Numbered from the stretch's first letter, positions 52,926 to 61,118 are shown. The stretch: 64,000 nt of DNA from Calothrix parasitica NIES-267 (GCF_002368095.1 NZ_AP018227.1:3505563-3569562); one strand, 5' to 3'. Numbers and translations are program-made. Notes: a model not told the origin generated them from the letters alone.

Positions 52926-54632
52926 ATGCAATTCTGGCAACCCGGACAAGAACTACAAAACGGTAAATTCACCATTCAAAAATATTTAGGTGGAGGTGGT
53001 TATGGTGAAACCTATAGCGCTATAGATACAAATACAAATAAAACTGTTGTAATCAAAATCCTAAACGATATTCATCGAAGCAAGCCAAATTTTGAACAAG
53101 AGCAGATAAAGTTTGTTCAAGAAGCTTTTCGTTTGGTACAGTGCAGCCATCCTCACATCGTCAAAGTTCATGAAGTAATAAACGAAAACGGACTTTGGGG
53201 AATGGTGATGGAATATATCCGAGGTGAGGATTTATATGAGCGTATTGATAAGAGGGGTAAATTATCTGAAGCAGAAGCTCTCAAATACATTAACCAAATT
53301 GGAACAGCTTTAGAATACGTCCATCAACAAGGAATGTTGCATCGGGATGTGAAGCCGAATAATATAATGCTGCGTGATGGAAAGCAGGAAGCGGTATTAA
53401 TTGACTTTGGGTTAGCGCGAGAATTTGACCTGAATAAAACTGGAAGCATGACAAATGCAAGAACAGAAGGTTATGCACCGATTGAACAGGATGAAAGACA
53501 TGGTAAATTTGGTCCTTATACAGATGTTTATGCTTTAGCTGCGACTTTGTACGCTTTGGTAACAGGGGAAACTCCTTTACCTGCGAGCTTTCGTCAAACT
53601 GGTATTTCTTTACCAGCACCGAAACAGCGAAATCCTAATATTAGCGATGTGGTGAATGATGGAATTATGAAAGGGATGGGATTGGAACCACATGAGAGAA
53701 CTCAAACGGTGCGGGAATGGCTGGAATTATTCGTACCAAGTCAGGTAAAGTTCTCTATTCCACTTCAAAAATTCAAATTTGAGTACGCCAAAATAGACAA
53801 AAACCTCAAAATTACCAAATATCCTGGACAAGCAGGAGGTTTTACAGAAAACTTAGGTAACGGTGTAACTTTAGAAATGGTATCAATACCCGGTGGTAGC
53901 TTTATCATGGGTGCGCCAGAAAATGAAGAGAAAAGTAGAGATAACGAACGTCCTCAACACAAAGTAAATATTCAACCTTTTTTCATGGGTAGATTCCAAG
54001 TTACCCAGGAACAGTATCAGGTAATTATGGGGGAGAATCAGAATCTTTCCCGCTTTCAAGGTCAAAAACGACCTGTAGAAAAAGTGACTTGGTATAATGC
54101 TGCTGAATTTTGTACCAAGTTATCTAAACTAACAGGAAAACAATATCGATTACCCAGTGAAGCCGAGTGGGAATATGCTTGTCGGGCTGGTACAACTACT
54201 CCTTTCCATTTTGGCGAAACCATAACAACTGATTTAGCAAATTATGAAGGCACAGACAACGAAGAATACGGATGGTCGGGTTCTTATGGTCGAGGTCCTA
54301 AAGGTATTTGCCGTAATGAAACAACACCTGTAGGAAGCTTTCCAGCTAACTCTTTTGGGTTGTACGATATGCATGGCAATGTTTGGGAATGGTGCCTTAA
54401 TGATTGGCACAGAAATTATCAGGGTGCGCCGACTGATGGTAGTGCTTGGTTTAAAGATGAGAATAATAATCTTTCTCAAAAATCTGGTAATGCAATTCTG
54501 CGGGGCGGTTCCTGGCTCGACCGTCCTGCTTTCTGCCGTTCCGCGTCTCGCCTCAACGTCAACTACTGTTCGCGCGCTTACGACTACATCAATATTGGTT
54601 TTCGTGTGGTGTGTGCGGTTGGGAGAACTTAA
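52926..54632 (+). CDS. Ser/Thr kinase-FGE fusion, candidate DGR variable protein
   Basis: A 568-aa protein. Hanks-type kinase at about 14-275: GGGGYGET loop, VVIK, HRDVKPNN, IDFGLAR and GYAPIEQ. An FGE/C-type-lectin-like domain at about 318-565 begins EMVSIPGGSFIMG and ends NIGFRVVCAVGRT. The first FGE active-site cysteine is replaced by D532 (GGSWLDRPAFC), so it is probably a binding domain rather than an enzyme. The last ~130 coding bases are GC-rich and rich in NNC codons, as expected for a DGR variable repeat copied from an AAC-rich template. It is followed by a pyrimidine-rich tract and hairpin, and lies in an island bracketed by 85-bp repeats. Confidence 0.9.
   Translation: MQFWQPGQELQNGKFTIQKYLGGGGYGETYSAIDTNTNKTVVIKILNDIHRSKPNFEQEQIKFVQEAFRLVQCSHPHIVKVHEVINENGLWGMVMEYIRGEDLYERIDKRGKLSEAEALKYINQIGTALEYVHQQGMLHRDVKPNNIMLRDGKQEAVLIDFGLAREFDLNKTGSMTNARTEGYAPIEQDERHGKFGPYTDVYALAATLYALVTGETPLPASFRQTGISLPAPKQRNPNISDVVNDGIMKGMGLEPHERTQTVREWLELFVPSQVKFSIPLQKFKFEYAKIDKNLKITKYPGQAGGFTENLGNGVTLEMVSIPGGSFIMGAPENEEKSRDNERPQHKVNIQPFFMGRFQVTQEQYQVIMGENQNLSRFQGQKRPVEKVTWYNAAEFCTKLSKLTGKQYRLPSEAEWEYACRAGTTTPFHFGETITTDLANYEGTDNEEYGWSGSYGRGPKGICRNETTPVGSFPANSFGLYDMHGNVWEWCLNDWHRNYQGAPTDGSAWFKDENNNLSQKSGNAILRGGSWLDRPAFCRSASRLNVNYCSRAYDYINIGFRVVCAVGRT
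54499..54630 (+). other. Candidate DGR variable repeat (VR)
   Basis: It covers residues about 525-568. By hand count it is about 58% GC, against roughly 40% in the surrounding sequence. Twelve codons end in NNC where AAC in a template would be expected: CTC, GAC, TTC, CTC, AAC, GTC, AAC, TAC, TAC, GAC, TAC, ATC. The framework residues RGGSW, CRSASR and NIGFRVVC are those kept constant in cyanobacterial DGR targets. The 3' end of the VR would coincide with the gene end. No template or reverse transcriptase lies in the window. Confidence 0.6.
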
Positions 54633-54639
54633 GTAGCCC

Positions 54640-54716
54640 TTTTTTCTTTTCTCCTTTTCTCCTATGCTCTTTCTTTTTTTTCCTTACCCTCCGCCGTTAG
54701 GCGGTCGAATTTTTTG
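54640..54716 (+). terminator. Pyrimidine tract with CCGCC-GTTA-GGCGG hairpin
   Basis: A C/T-rich tract (54636-54690) is followed by a perfect 5-bp stem with 4-base loop at 54691-54704, then TCGAATTTTTT. It is about 60 bases beyond the variable-repeat end. It can be a weak terminator of the kinase-FGE gene or the downstream hairpin that some DGR targets need for efficient retrohoming. Confidence 0.5.
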
Positions 54717-54727
54717 ATATTTTTAAG

Positions 54728-55183
54728 CTAATCAAAGGAAATATTTTCCCATATATCAGCAACAGTAAACCTGGATAAATGACCAACATTCGTTGTTGCA
54801 ATCACAACATTCGGAATTCCTAAAGTTATGGCTTGCGCTACTAAAATAACATCGCCATCAATTGTTTTATCGCCTGCTGTTGGTTGTCCTTGCTGTCTAG
54901 CTTGTGCCCAGAATAATGCAGCTTGACGCATTGCAGCAGTTGTAATAGGTAAATATTCTAGTAGTTTTACTAACTCATCTAATCGAGCTAAACCCTTTGT
55001 TTTATTAGCACGTAATAGTTCTCGACGAACTTCATAATCTGCAATTTCTGGGATTATAACTCGAACATTTGATGACACTAAGTCTTGCAACCAGCGCGTA
55101 CAAGCAGTACTTTGTAAAGATAATTTTGGATTTGTCACTAAACCAATTGGTCCAGCATCTAAAATTACAACTTGACTCACCAA
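54728..55183 (-). CDS. PIN-domain toxin (VapC-like)
   Basis: A 151-aa PIN-fold ribonuclease-like toxin. First acidic residue in VVILDAGPIGL (D9), the Glu of PEIADYEVRREL (about 40-51), a third acidic residue in TIDGDVILVAQA and the terminal part ATTNVGHL. Members of this group cut RNA, often tRNA or mRNA. Its start overlaps the antitoxin gene by 7 bases, as in type II toxin-antitoxin operons. It is convergent with the kinase-FGE gene. Catalytic residues look intact. Confidence 0.85.
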   Translation of the reverse strand: MVSQVVILDAGPIGLVTNPKLSLQSTACTRWLQDLVSSNVRVIIPEIADYEVRRELLRANKTKGLARLDELVKLLEYLPITTAAMRQAALFWAQARQQGQPTAGDKTIDGDVILVAQAITLGIPNVVIATTNVGHLSRFTVADIWENISFD

Positions 55184-55461
55184 GACACACCTTTCATTTC
55201 CGGAGGAAATAATTTCCGTTCGGATAACCTGTCCTCATCCAAAGCATTAATTAAAAACTCACCCGTACTTTCTTGTTCCTGAACATCATCTTCATCCAAC
55301 CAAGAATCAAGTACATCAACTAAGCTGCTTTGCTTTTCTTTATTTGATATTTGCTCTGTCAACATTTCCAAAGCATAAGCTTCTACAGATACACCTTTCT
55401 TTTGTGCTTCCCGATTCAAATACAATTCCATTTCTGGCGTTACATTGAGCATTATGACCAT
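55177..55461 (-). CDS. Antitoxin of the PIN toxin
   Basis: A 94-aa acidic protein directly upstream of, and overlapping, the PIN toxin gene. The N-terminus MLNVTPEMELYLNREAQKKG with VSVEAYALEML is a short helical DNA-binding/dimer unit like ribbon-helix-helix antitoxins. The acidic C-terminus (DSWLDEDDVQEQESTGEFL) is the part expected to wrap the toxin. A start three residues in (MLNVTP) is possible. Expected to repress its own operon. Confidence 0.8.
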   Translation of the reverse strand: MVIMLNVTPEMELYLNREAQKKGVSVEAYALEMLTEQISNKEKQSSLVDVLDSWLDEDDVQEQESTGEFLINALDEDRLSERKLFPPEMKGVSW

Positions 55462-55585
55462 AAATAAAGATTTTTATTAACTACACCTAATCTTTCAATT
55501 AAATTATATCTTTATCTGCGAAAATCATTAATAATATTCTATAGCTATAAATTAAAAATCTATAATCATTCAACTATCTTATGCT

Positions 55586-56956
55586 ATGCCAGCTACAGTA
55601 ACTCTCACCATAATTAAAGGTAAATCACCGGGAAGACAATATGTTTTCGATTCCCGCACTAGTTCTATTATAGGTAGAGCAGAAGACTGCAATATTCAAT
55701 TACCAAATGATAAAGACCATTCTACAATTTCTCGGTATCACTGCTTATTAGATATCAATCCTCCCGATATTCGGATTAGAGATTTTGGTAGTAAAAATGG
55801 AACTTATATAAACGGTAAAAAAATTGGACAAAGACAAGAAAATCAAACACCGGAAGAAGCTGCAAAGGAAATTTTTCCTGAATTTGATTTAAAAGATAAT
55901 GATGAAATTAAGTTGAGTAATACGGTATTTGTTGTCAGCACTGAAAGTAAGCCAGAAGAAATTAAAATTAATAACTTTTCACCTGGCACAATTGATTTTA
56001 ATAATCGTGTTATTGAAGAACCAAACTTACTGGGATATATCCAAAAATTTTTAAAATTAGCAAAAGCAGGAAATAGAAAGTTATTAGCTATTAAAGGATA
56101 CGATATCATTCAACTTTTAGGTAAAGGCGGATTTGGTGAAGTTTATTTAGCCCAACACAGTAATTCACAAAAATTTATTGCTCTCAAGGTAATGTTACCT
56201 CAAGTTGCAGCTAATGAATATGCTGTAAATTCGTTTTTAAGAGAAACAGAAAATATCAAAGTTTTAAGTCACCCTAATGTCGTTAACTTAATTGATTATG
56301 GTTACTCTGAGGGAATTTTCTTCTTCACAATGGAATATTGTCAGCATGGAACTGTTGAAGATTTAATCCGAAAACACCGAGGACAATTACCTGCGAAGAT
56401 TGCCATACCAATTATTCTCCAAGTTCTCGATGGTTTGGAATATACCCATAATGCAGAAATTCCTTATGTCAAACTCAATGATGGTAACTTTGGTAAAGGT
56501 AAAGGTTTAGTTCACCGCGATTTAAAACCTGCAAATATTTTTCTCACAGAAGTTGATGACGAAGTTATCGTGAAAATTGGCGATTATGGTTTATCAAAAG
56601 CCTTTGACTTAGCCGGTTTAAGCGGTCAAACTTTAACTGGTTCTGAACCTTGCGGTACTCCGTTGTTTGTCCCGCGACAGCAAGTACTTAAGTTTAGAGA
56701 TTCTAAACCAGAGGTTGACGTTTGGGCTGCTGCTGCTTCTTTGTACTATATGCTAACTGGGTATTCTCCCCGCGATTTTTTCAGCAACAATGTATGGTTA
56801 GAAGTATTAAGAAATAAACCCGTACCCATTCTTCAACGGGATATAAATATTTCTTCTAAATTAGCAGAAATAATAGATTTAGCCTTAATAGAAGAACCAG
56901 AAATTCATTTCAAAAGCGCCAAAGAGTTTAAACAAGCATTGTTAAGTGTTTTATGA
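55586..56956 (+). CDS. FHA-domain Ser/Thr protein kinase
   Basis: A 456-aa protein: FHA domain at about 5-115 (SIIGRAEDCNIQLP with the phosphothreonine-binding GR, SRYHC and DFGSKNGTYING), then a Hanks-type kinase at about 172-456 (LLGKGGFGEVYLA, ALKVML, HRDLKPANIF, and IGDYGLSKA, DYG in place of DFG; GTPLFVPRQQ in the activation segment). An in-cis FHA suggests it binds phosphorylated partners or itself. With the kinase-FGE fusion 1 kb away it forms a signalling island. The ATG at 55586 lies in ATGCTATGCC, so the ATG six bases upstream is in the same frame. Confidence 0.92.
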   Translation: MPATVTLTIIKGKSPGRQYVFDSRTSSIIGRAEDCNIQLPNDKDHSTISRYHCLLDINPPDIRIRDFGSKNGTYINGKKIGQRQENQTPEEAAKEIFPEFDLKDNDEIKLSNTVFVVSTESKPEEIKINNFSPGTIDFNNRVIEEPNLLGYIQKFLKLAKAGNRKLLAIKGYDIIQLLGKGGFGEVYLAQHSNSQKFIALKVMLPQVAANEYAVNSFLRETENIKVLSHPNVVNLIDYGYSEGIFFFTMEYCQHGTVEDLIRKHRGQLPAKIAIPIILQVLDGLEYTHNAEIPYVKLNDGNFGKGKGLVHRDLKPANIFLTEVDDEVIVKIGDYGLSKAFDLAGLSGQTLTGSEPCGTPLFVPRQQVLKFRDSKPEVDVWAAAASLYYMLTGYSPRDFFSNNVWLEVLRNKPVPILQRDINISSKLAEIIDLALIEEPEIHFKSAKEFKQALLSVL

Positions 56957-56996
56957 ATTATTTTCACATTAAAATCACGTATTAAAAAATACAATT

Positions 56997-57293
56997 GTAG
57001 GGTGCTGTGACGGTCACGGAGAAATTTCAACGTTAACTAAATAATTTGATATTACCGTCACGCACCAATTCTTCAATATTTGTAGGGTGCTGTGACGGTC
57101 ACGACCAAATTTCAACATTAACCAAATAATTTGATATCACCGTCACGCACCAAGCAATTATTATAAATAACGAAAACAAACATGGTCGTAAAACTTTATT
57201 TGGTCTGTCATAATATCCTGATGGTGCGTGACGGTAATTCGGATTATTAATCGTTTTCATTTCAATTTATCGAAACCGTCACAGCACCCTACA
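56997..57293. repeat. Second 85-bp repeat array (two tandem, one inverted)
   Basis: Tandem units start at 56997 and 57082, the same 85-bp period as at 52471. An inverted copy runs 57221-57293 (GGTGCGTGACGGT ... ACCGTCACAGCACCCTACA). With the array at 52471-52798 it brackets the kinase, toxin-antitoxin and FHA kinase genes. Confidence 0.88.
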
Positions 57294-57319
57294 CTATATT
57301 CTTTATCCTCTGCCCATTC

Positions 57320-57420
57320 CTAACCCACGCAGGTGGGTTTTGCCCGTGTAGCAGAGCCATTGCGTTGCGGAGGTTCCCTCCGTTGTAGCAAATGGCGTGT
57401 GGTTTCAACCGCCAGGTAAA
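57320..57420. repeat. Composite palindromic repeat before the GST gene
   Basis: AACCCACGCAGGTGGGTT hairpin, then TTGCGTTGCGGAGG-TTCCCTCCG and GGTTTCAACCGCCAGG. It combines pieces also found at 1450-1540, 1810-1905 and, inverted, 37855-37890. Confidence 0.7.
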
Positions 57421-57453
57421 ATACAATTAAACCTTCCCAAAAAATCAAAACCC

Positions 57454-58011
57454 ATGATAAAACTCTACGGTGGAACCTTCAGCCGCGCTTCAATCGTTCA
57501 TTGGTATCTAGAAGAATTAGAAATTCCCTACGAATTCATCAAACTGGATATGCAAGCAGGAGAACATCGTCAACCTGAATTTTTAGCTATTAACCCGATG
57601 GGTAAAGTTCCAGCAATTGTCGATGGTGATTTTATACTTTGGGAATCCGGCGCAATATTGCTATATCTTGCCGACAAATACGGTAAAAAAACTCTTTCAC
57701 CAGAGGAACGCGGTATTTATTCTCAGTGGTCTTTATTTGCAAATGCAACTCTTGGCCCAGGTGTTTTTGTTGAAGCTACCCGAGATAAAGAAATGCCTAA
57801 ATTAATGAATCCTTTAAACGAAATTTTAGAAAAACAGCCTTATTTAATTGGTAATGAATTTACTGTTGCTGATGTAGCAGTAGGTTCTATGCTCAACTAT
57901 ATTCCGATAATGCTCAAGTTGGATTTAAGCGAATATCCAAACGCTACTAATTACATGAAAAAACTTTCCGAACGTCCTGCTTTTCAGAAGGTTATGGGTT
58001 CGAGGGGTTGA
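57454..58011 (+). CDS. Glutathione S-transferase family protein
   Basis: A 185-aa soluble GST. The thioredoxin-like N-domain begins MIKLYGGTFSRASIVHWYLEE, with a Ser in the active-site position, and has the glutathione-binding NPMGKVPAI and WESGAILLYL. The helical C-domain includes LIGNEFTVADVAVGSML, the conserved N-capping box. I chose the ATG at 57454; a longer frame from 57397 would translate the palindromic repeat and add 19 residues unlike any GST. Role probably in detoxification or redox, substrate unknown. Confidence 0.92.
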   Translation: MIKLYGGTFSRASIVHWYLEELEIPYEFIKLDMQAGEHRQPEFLAINPMGKVPAIVDGDFILWESGAILLYLADKYGKKTLSPEERGIYSQWSLFANATLGPGVFVEATRDKEMPKLMNPLNEILEKQPYLIGNEFTVADVAVGSMLNYIPIMLKLDLSEYPNATNYMKKLSERPAFQKVMGSRG

Positions 58012-58172
58012 TTTTTAATTTTCGTTTTTTGTTTTAATTTTAAATTTTTTCAATTATTTAAATATTAAATCGTAAAACCGTAGCTAGTAGGTTGGATTAG
58101 ACACGAGCAGGGAATTGAATTTGTCACGATAATGTATATAGCAGTTTTCAGTTGAATATAATACACCCCTCT

Positions 58173-58337
58173 CCTTAATAAGGATACTGCTGGCGAATAG
58201 TGGGTCTAACCCCTTATCCCAACGAATCAATAGGGATTCTGAGTTATCACCAAGAGTGCGATCGCACTCTTGAAACCCTTGTTTTTTGGTCATTCAGGGG
58301 TGTCACCCCTGAATGACCAGCAGTATCCTTAATAAGG
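58173..58337. mobile_element. MITE-like element C with 11-bp target duplication
   Basis: A 143-bp element (58184-58326) with perfect 10-bp inverted ends ATACTGCTGG is flanked by CCTTAATAAGG at 58173-58183 and 58327-58337. The joined flanks restore CCCCTCTCC ... GGAGAGGGG followed by GGGGGTGAGGT. The right end holds a 15-bp perfect hairpin (GGTCATTCAGGGGTG and its complement with one base between). The ends differ from those of elements A and B although the target is the same. Confidence 0.8.
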
Positions 58338-58389
58338 AGAGGGGAAGGGGGTGAGGTTTATCGAAGTGTATTGGACTCAAAAGAAAAGC

Positions 58390-58540
58390 GCTATATTCTC
58401 GTGTCGTAACCCAACATTAACAACTTGAAGAAATTGAGATATTTCAAAATGCCGACAATAAAAGATGTTGGGTTACGTCGCTTTGAATAATTTACGTTAA
58501 AGACCATTCTTTTCGTGCGACTAACCCAACCTACTTAACT
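58390..58540. repeat. Inverted repeat of the GTTGGGTTACG family
   Basis: CGTAACCCAACATT at 58403-58416 and GATGTTGGGTTACGTCGC at 58467-58484 form one pair, then GCGACTAACCCAACCTACTT follows. It is the same family as within the duplicated block at 1234-1906. It lies between the convergent GST and yajQ genes. Confidence 0.65.
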
Positions 58541-58545
58541 ACTAA

Positions 58546-59037
58546 CTACCGATAGTTTGTAAACTGCAAAGCACAAGGCAAATCTTCTTCTTTTAACCGC
58601 TGCATTACGGTTTGCAAGTCATCTTTATTTTTGCTGGTAACTCTTACTGCATCTCCCTGAATGGAAGCCTGTATTTTTTTGAATTCATCGCGAATCATTT
58701 TAGAAATCTTCTTTGCAATCTCCTGACTAATCCCTTTTTTCAATTTGATTTCTTGATTGATTCGATTACCACCAGCGGATTCAGGTTCGCCAAATTCAAA
58801 GATTTTCTGAGAAAGTTTACGTTTCGCTGCTTTTTCTCGCAATATTCCGTCTACAGTGTCTAAAGTAAACTCGCTATCTGTATTTACTTTAATATTATCT
58901 TCTCCCAATTCCACTGTAGTTTTAGTATCTTTTAAATCGTAGCGACCTTTAATCTCTCGCGTCACTTGGTCAACAGCGTTAACCAGTTCTTGTCTATCAA
59001 AGTCGCTAACAACATCAAAAGAATAAGTAGAAGCCAT
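58546..59037 (-). CDS. yajQ: YajQ-family nucleotide-binding protein
   Basis: A 163-aa protein of the YajQ (UPF0234) family: N-terminus [49 protein letters not shown] and the C-terminal [20 protein letters not shown] with LQFTNYR. Members bind nucleotides, some cyclic-di-GMP, and influence translation or phage and stress responses. Length and all conserved segments are normal. It stands alone on the minus strand. Confidence 0.96.
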   Translation of the reverse strand: MASTYSFDVVSDFDRQELVNAVDQVTREIKGRYDLKDTKTTVELGEDNIKVNTDSEFTLDTVDGILREKAAKRKLSQKIFEFGEPESAGGNRINQEIKLKKGISQEIAKKISKMIRDEFKKIQASIQGDAVRVTSKNKDDLQTVMQRLKEEDLPCALQFTNYR

Positions 59038-59145
59038 AAAACAAATATCAGTTCTCTTTATTAGTAATTTTACATTTTAATAGTTTTTAGTTGTTGGTGG
59101 ATAGTTATTAGTTTCTATTTATTTTCAACTATCTATCACCATCAC

Positions 59146-59568
59146 TCAACTTGCTTGAATTATACTCAACACGAATAAAGTACAAGAACTAGCTAAACCA
59201 ATAGCATACATAAGCGAACGTAAAATAGGGATGTTAAAAATATAAAACACTGAATAAAATAAACGGGCTGTAATGAAACTTAATGCCGCCCACGCTGCTA
59301 ATTCGGAAGTAACCCCAGTTGCATAAGCCATCAAAGCCGCAACAGCAAAAATCATAAAGGTTTCAAATGAGTTTTGATGCGCCCAAGTAGCACGCTGCGC
59401 GTAAGATGGAAGTTTATCAAACATCGCACGTGGTGCAAAGTAATCGTAACCAAGACTTAAACGAGCATAAGCTACTGCTAGAAATGGTAAATAAATGAGC
59501 AGGAAAGCTATAACAATACAGTATAAAAATAAAACTGGTACTGGCAATTGTGAAACAGAAATCAACAT
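59146..59568 (-). CDS. MAPEG-family membrane protein
   Basis: A 140-aa integral membrane protein with four hydrophobic helices, of the membrane-associated eicosanoid/glutathione metabolism family. Conserved segment RATWAHQNSFETFMIFAVAAL holds the family motif (RAxxAHxNxxE). The ATG at 59568 gives MLISVSQLPVPV; a TTG at 59628 would add 20 residues and is less likely. Bacterial members include microsomal-GST-like proteins, but function here is unknown. Confidence 0.88.
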   Translation of the reverse strand: MLISVSQLPVPVLFLYCIVIAFLLIYLPFLAVAYARLSLGYDYFAPRAMFDKLPSYAQRATWAHQNSFETFMIFAVAALMAYATGVTSELAAWAALSFITARLFYSVFYIFNIPILRSLMYAIGLASSCTLFVLSIIQAS

Positions 59569-59628
59569 AAACAAACAAATAGATAGGTAGGTATTGGATA
59601 CAGATATAGAAGATAAATACTGGAACAA

Positions 59629-59907
59629 ATAGCTTTTATCAAATTAAATGGTTGAGGAAGCGAACCATTTTTCTGCGGGTTATTCTTACACTTTATAGCT
59701 TAATTTACGTAAAAAGTTACATGTTAACTTCCCAGACTGACATCCTTGACATCAGACTACATACAGCAACTGCTAGCTTTATAAATTCACTAGTCATTAG
59801 TCTAAGCGTTAATTAAAATCCATACACCATTCAAAATATATTGAAGGATTGTATCTCGAAAAAAGTGACTAATGACTAATAAGAAAGCGACTGGAATAAC
59901 TTGCCAA
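59629..59907. other. Intergenic gap upstream of the MAPEG gene
   Basis: AT-rich. Imperfect repeats ACTAGTCATTAGTC (59789-59802) and GACTAATGACTAAT (59866-59879) form a long-range inverted pair flanking about 65 bases. No gene or RNA recognised. Confidence 0.4.
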
Positions 59908-60414
59908 TTAATCAAAATAGAACAAAGTTACCACTTTTCTCTGCTCTTCTGCATCCTTACAGGTTTGTAGCAAAGTACGACTATCGTGGAATGCAAAACA
60001 TACAAGTTGCTGACAGCGCGAGATAATCTCTTTGTTACATGAGTAACTAGCTTCAGCGAGGGATAAATGGTCGTTACTGGAATTTTCTACCAGATGCATC
60101 ACTTGTTCTAATTGCTGACGCGATTCTACAGGCTGACGGTCTAAACTTTGGGGTAAAATTACCGTCAGAAAGTTAGGGTCGGCTCGCATCGCGCCTTTTA
60201 TAGCGGCTGAATTTGTACCAGTAGCACCAGAGGTAATAACTCTATTTCCCGATAAAACCAGGGCATAAGTCATCATCTCAATAAGATTCTGATGGGTGAT
60301 AGGGACGTGACGAGAACCCAGCACGGCGATTCGCTTGGAACCCATTTGCTGGATAGTCGCTAATTCTTGCGCTAACGTATCAATGTTATTTACTAGGTCT
60401 GTTGACTGGCTCAA
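59908..60414 (-). CDS. SLOG/DprA-like Rossmann-fold protein
   Basis: A 168-aa single-domain protein with RIAVLGSRHVPITHQ (about 28-42), VITSGATGTNSAAIKGA (58-74) and a late TLLQTC segment, which together are the nucleotide-binding core of the DprA/LOG (SLOG) superfamily. It lacks the C-terminal winged helix and other parts of true DprA, so a recombination role is not assured; a nucleotide- or NAD-sensing role is equally possible. Start ATG at 60414. Alone on its strand. Confidence 0.8.
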   Translation of the reverse strand: MSQSTDLVNNIDTLAQELATIQQMGSKRIAVLGSRHVPITHQNLIEMMTYALVLSGNRVITSGATGTNSAAIKGAMRADPNFLTVILPQSLDRQPVESRQQLEQVMHLVENSSNDHLSLAEASYSCNKEIISRCQQLVCFAFHDSRTLLQTCKDAEEQRKVVTLFYFD

Positions 60415-60519
60415 AGACGATTTTAACTGCTATTAAACGACCAAGATATTTTAGCAGGTGAAAGAGTTGTCGGGAACCTACTTATGGTTAGAGCGTGAAT
60501 TTTTTAGTTTACTTTTATC

Positions 60520-61056
60520 TTACTTTTTGTTTAACAGTTTAATTGCTTCGTTACACCATTCAACCCAATCTGCTTCATAGCGAATTCCTTTACGAAGAGT
60601 TAGGTACTGAAACTTTGCAGCTTGATTTAGTTGTTGCAGGTCTTGAAAATACTTCCGTTCTAAATCTCTATATACAGATAATTTCTCAATATGAACTTGA
60701 CGATGATGTTCTAATTCTTGCAAAATTATTTGCTCTGATACGATATATCCGCTGAATATTTTTACTAGCAAATCATCTTTAATTGCCGCTGGCTCGGAAG
60801 TTTGAGCAATCCATTGTTTTAATTGAACTGTCCCTGCTTGTGTAACGCTATAAATCTTTTTATCCGGTTTTCCTTCTTGAATAATTATCTCAGAAGTTAT
60901 CCAGCCAAGTTTGTTTAATTTGGATAGTTCGCGGTAAATCTGCTGGTGAGATGCTTGCCAGAAAAAACCGACCGAACCATCAAATTGCTTGGCTAAATCA
61001 TACCCACTACAAGATTTATCAATCAAAGATGCCAATATCGCGTGTGCTAAAGACAT
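60520..61056 (-). CDS. PadR-family transcriptional regulator
   Basis: A 178-aa winged-helix repressor. N-terminal DNA-binding domain MSLAHAILASLIDKSCSGYDLAKQF with FFWQASHQQIYRELSKLNKLGWI as the recognition part and the wing KPDKKIYSVTQAG. The C-terminal coiled-coil dimer domain (residues about 95-178) is of the longer PadR subtype. It is divergent from the DUF4188 gene, with 97 bases between the starts containing two near-identical 16-bp palindromes, so it probably represses both genes in response to a small ligand. Confidence 0.93.
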   Translation of the reverse strand: MSLAHAILASLIDKSCSGYDLAKQFDGSVGFFWQASHQQIYRELSKLNKLGWITSEIIIQEGKPDKKIYSVTQAGTVQLKQWIAQTSEPAAIKDDLLVKIFSGYIVSEQIILQELEHHRQVHIEKLSVYRDLERKYFQDLQQLNQAAKFQYLTLRKGIRYEADWVEWCNEAIKLLNKK

Positions 61057-61076
61057 AATTCTTAACCTTCTTTTAT

Positions 61077-61118
61077 ATGCAATTTAGTGCATATCCGTTA
61101 TTATGCAATTAGTTGCAT
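61077..61118. promoter_or_regulatory. Two PadR operator-like palindromes
   Basis: ATGCAATTTAGTGCAT (61077-61092) and ATGCAATTAGTTGCAT (61103-61118) share the ATGCAA-N4-(T/G)TGCAT form and lie 26 bases apart, midway between the divergent padR and DUF4188 genes. Position and dyad symmetry fit a dimeric winged-helix repressor bound at both. Confidence 0.72.

Noticed and set aside
54728-55461. Toxin-antitoxin pair as an accessory gene of the DGR
   Set aside because: PIN toxin-antitoxin pairs are abundant in cyanobacteria; closeness to the candidate target gene is not evidence of a functional link.
57397-57453. Longer start for the GST gene
   Set aside because: The extra 19 codons are read from a palindromic repeat; the ATG at 57454 gives the normal GST N-terminus.
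58084-58293. 69-codon minus-strand open frame
   Set aside because: It crosses element C and its target repeat, so it is a by-product of repeat sequence.
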